Origin: Azospirillum brasilense
Lineage (GTDB): Bacteria; Pseudomonadota; Alphaproteobacteria; Azospirillales; Azospirillaceae
NCBI RefSeq assembly: GCF_003349955.1
Contig: NZ_QLKQ01000045.1
Coordinates: 1 to 62,400, forward strand
Direction: 5' to 3'
Length of the DNA stretch: 62,400 nt
Below are positions 61,080 to 62,400 of the stretch, piece by piece. Positions within the stretch are counted from its first letter, which is position 1. Each line of letters begins with the position of its first letter. A program made the translations under genes and the position numbers. The notes beneath the pieces were generated by a model. That model was not told the origin of the DNA, did no database searches, and was given only the letters and a program-made list of their open reading frames with translations.

Positions 61080-61535
61080 TTACTGGGCCGACCCCGTCTT
61101 CATGCGGTCGGGAACGCCCTGGGTCAGCAGCGTGGTCAGCCAGCGGAAATTCGGCGCGCTTTCGGCCTGGAGCGCGCTCTGCACCACCTGCATGGCCTCT
61201 TCGGCGTTGGGCGCCGCCATGTCGGGGGGGTGACCTTCGGCGCTCTGGCCGTTGGACGCCGCGTCCCCTCCGCTCTGCGCAAAGACGCTGACGGCGCCGA
61301 CACCCAGCCGGTGGGCGATCGCCGAGCCTCCGGTGACCGGGCCCGCCGCGGAGGAGGCCATCAGGCCCGACGCACCATCCTCGCCGCCGACGCCGTTCAA
61401 CTGCTCCAGCATCGCGGCGAACTGGCCGGCGAGTTCCCCCGCTTGCCGGGGCGCACCCGTGCCTTTGCGCTCCAGAAGCTCTTCAGCCCGGATACGCATC
61501 AACTGGGAAGCGTCGGCGTTGGCCGGTATCGACAT
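61080..61535 (-). CDS. Hypothetical protein behind a direct-repeat array
   Basis: A 151-residue protein that I do not recognise. The first 50 residues are helical (ASQLMRIRAEELLERKG, then AGELAGQFAAMLEQLNGVGG), the middle is Gly/Ala/Ser-rich and probably disordered, and the C-terminus is helical (AEEAMQVVQSALQAESAPNFRWLTTLLTQGVPDRM). No signal or membrane segment. The upstream region has three CCGGCAA repeats spaced 21-22 nt, suggesting specific regulation. The N-terminus is vaguely like flagellar rod-associated proteins, but not enough to assign. Confidence 0.6.
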   Translation of the reverse strand: MSIPANADASQLMRIRAEELLERKGTGAPRQAGELAGQFAAMLEQLNGVGGEDGASGLMASSAAGPVTGGSAIAHRLGVGAVSVFAQSGGDAASNGQSAEGHPPDMAAPNAEEAMQVVQSALQAESAPNFRWLTTLLTQGVPDRMKTGSAQ

Positions 61536-61645
61536 GGCGCGTGGACCCTGCGGCGTTCGGCTACCGGATCAGGGCAAGCAAGGGACGGGCCATCCCCGAA
61601 AGGGGCAGAGAAGCGGGCGGTCCAGCTTCCCCGCCGCCCGTGCGC

Positions 61646-61695
61646 CCGGCAAAAATTTCCGCCCCACCCGGCAAGAATGACCGGCCGTCCGGCAA
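61646..61695. repeat. Three CCGGCAA direct repeats with helical spacing
   Basis: CCGGCAA at 61646-61652, 61668-61674 and 61689-61695; start-to-start distances 22 and 21 nt, close to two helical turns. Each is followed by A or GA. They lie 110-160 nt upstream of the 151-aa gene start. Candidate array of regulator sites. Confidence 0.55.
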
Positions 61696-61726
61696 AACCG
61701 ACCCCGTGGCGTACCCTCGCCGGCCC

Positions 61727-62215
61727 TCAGTCCCGGAAGTTCAGATACTGCAGGGGCTGTTCGATCTTCAGCCCGCGCACCAGGGCGATGGCGTCCTGGA
61801 GGTCGTCGCGCTTCTTGCCGGTGACGCGCAGCTCGTCGCCCTGGATGGAGACCTGGACCTTCATCTTGGCGTCCTTGATCGCCTTGACGATGGTCTTGCC
61901 GAGGTCCTGGGCGATCCCCTGCTTGACGGTGACGACCTGACGCAGCGCATCGCCCGCCGCCCGCTCCGGCGGCTTGGAATAGTCCAGGGCGCCGGCGTCC
62001 AGCTTCCGGCGGGTGACGTAGACCCGCAGCAATTCCTGCATCTGCTCCAGCTTGGGGGCGTCGTCGGCCAGCAGGGTGATGTCGTTCTCGGTGCGCTCCA
62101 CGGTGCAACGCGAGCCCTTGAAGTCGAAACGGGTCTCGATCTCGCGGCGCATGCCGTTCAGCGCGTTGTCGATTTCGTGGATGTCGGTCTTGGACACGAT
62201 GTCGAAGGACGGCAT
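61727..62215 (-). CDS. yajQ: YajQ family nucleotide-binding protein
   Basis: A 162-residue protein of the YajQ family: MPSFDIVSKTDIHEIDNALN, ETRFDFKGSRCTVER, VTVKQGIAQDLGKTIVKAIKDAKMKVQVSIQGDELRVTGKKRDDLQ and a C-terminal PLQYLNFRD. Two ferredoxin-like halves are expected. Members bind c-di-GMP in Xanthomonas and affect virulence and phage infection; direct function here is unknown. The c-di-GMP link fits the PAS-GGDEF-EAL gene 4 kb away. ATG 62215 is at MPSFD. Confidence 0.95.
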   Translation of the reverse strand: MPSFDIVSKTDIHEIDNALNGMRREIETRFDFKGSRCTVERTENDITLLADDAPKLEQMQELLRVYVTRRKLDAGALDYSKPPERAAGDALRQVVTVKQGIAQDLGKTIVKAIKDAKMKVQVSIQGDELRVTGKKRDDLQDAIALVRGLKIEQPLQYLNFRD

Positions 62216-62321
62216 GGGACTCTCTTTGCTCAGGCGGACGGAATCGCGGAACCGTAGACGAGGCCGCCCCCCGCCTTCAAGGGGCCTGCACGCAAACCGC
62301 AGGGTGATCGCATTTTAAATC

Positions 62322-62344
62322 CCCTCTCCCCTCTGGGGAGAGGG
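62322..62344. repeat. GC palindrome of a dispersed intergenic type
   Basis: CCCTCTCCCC (62322-62331) and GGGGAGAGGG (62335-62344) with a 3-nt loop, a sequence style common as an intergenic repeat in many bacterial genomes. It is followed by TTAGGG and a second palindrome. Confidence 0.7.
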
Positions 62345-62349
62345 TTAGG

Positions 62350-62400
62350 GTGAGGGGGTTGCGCTTGTGCCGAACGCACCGCCACGCGCAACCCCCTCAC
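62350..62400. repeat. 15-bp inverted repeat running to window end
   Basis: Perfect 15-bp arms: GTGAGGGGGTTGCGC (62350-62364) and GCGCAACCCCCTCAC (62386-62400), 21-nt loop. The second arm ends exactly at the last base, so the element continues or is cut here. Confidence 0.8.

Noticed and set aside
1..62400. tRNA, rRNA, CRISPR, insertion sequences, integrases
   Set aside because: None was seen when reading the intergenic regions and the translated frames; very small RNAs could still be missed by eye.

Overview
The window is about 68% GC by eye. It looks like a chromosomal stretch of an alphaproteobacterium, most probably Azospirillum or a close Azospirillaceae relative. The main grounds are the gene order rpoZ, relA/spoT, HIT, pdxJ, acpS, lepB, rnc, era on one strand, an LdtR-type MarR regulator, a LabA-like NYN gene, and many PAS, two-component and c-di-GMP proteins. 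The genus is inferred, not proven. I saw no rRNA, tRNA, CRISPR array, insertion sequence, integrase or phage gene.

Layout. 1-5.1 kb: a truncated metallophosphoesterase, a glycosyltransferase, a ClpP paralogue with a strong terminator, two small genes that look motility-linked (YjfB-like and FlaG-like), and a TPR protein with a glycosyltransferase-like tail. 5.1-14.8 kb: a housekeeping run on the minus strand, starting at rpoZ and the (p)ppGpp synthetase/hydrolase and continuing through pdxJ-acpS-lepB-rnc-era with 4-8 nt overlaps, followed by the ycjX-ycjF pair. 15-18.7 kb: a NYN-domain protein, a phytase-like esterase lipoprotein, a small histidine kinase, a NifX-like protein with a histidine-rich tail, and ldtR. 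18.8-31.8 kb: a stress and protein-quality region with DUF2076, a DUF2934-Hsp20-Lon operon, a universal stress protein, an autotransporter esterase, cytochrome b561, a SpoIIE-like phosphatase, an M48 protease and the CbpA/CbpM co-chaperone pair. 32-37.4 kb: redox and signalling genes, namely a thioredoxin-reductase-like flavoprotein, an Hpt/receiver pair, a glutathione transferase, and wrbA divergent from a LysR regulator with a clear palindromic site. 37.4-45.7 kb: a TPR-methyltransferase, a lytic transglycosylase behind a strongly structured leader, rlmJ, a tandem pair of unrecognised paralogues followed by a dual-specificity-type phosphatase, and a second TPR/transferase protein. 46-62.4 kb: a hybrid histidine kinase with a FixL-like PAS domain, an MsbA-like ABC exporter, a patatin lipase, small envelope proteins, a K+/H+ antiporter, a PAS-GGDEF-EAL protein, an RpoH sigma factor, a CheY-like receiver, an M23-like peptidase, an unknown gene behind an array of direct repeats, and yajQ. 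The window ends inside a palindromic repeat.

How the genes may work together. Several stress modules are present: a heat-shock sigma factor, Hsp20/Lon, CbpA/CbpM, an HtpX-like protease and Usp. Two proteins about 10 kb apart carry PAS domains keeping the FixL-type histidine and arginine at the same 20-residue spacing, which suggests, without proving, that oxygen or redox feeds into phosphorelay and c-di-GMP output. The most interesting unexplained items are the five-helix leader of the lytic transglycosylase, the tandem paralogues at 41-43 kb, the AT-rich block with three inverted repeats near 32.2 kb, the ClpP with Asn where the catalytic Asp should be, and the SpoIIE-like phosphatase lacking two metal-binding Asp residues.
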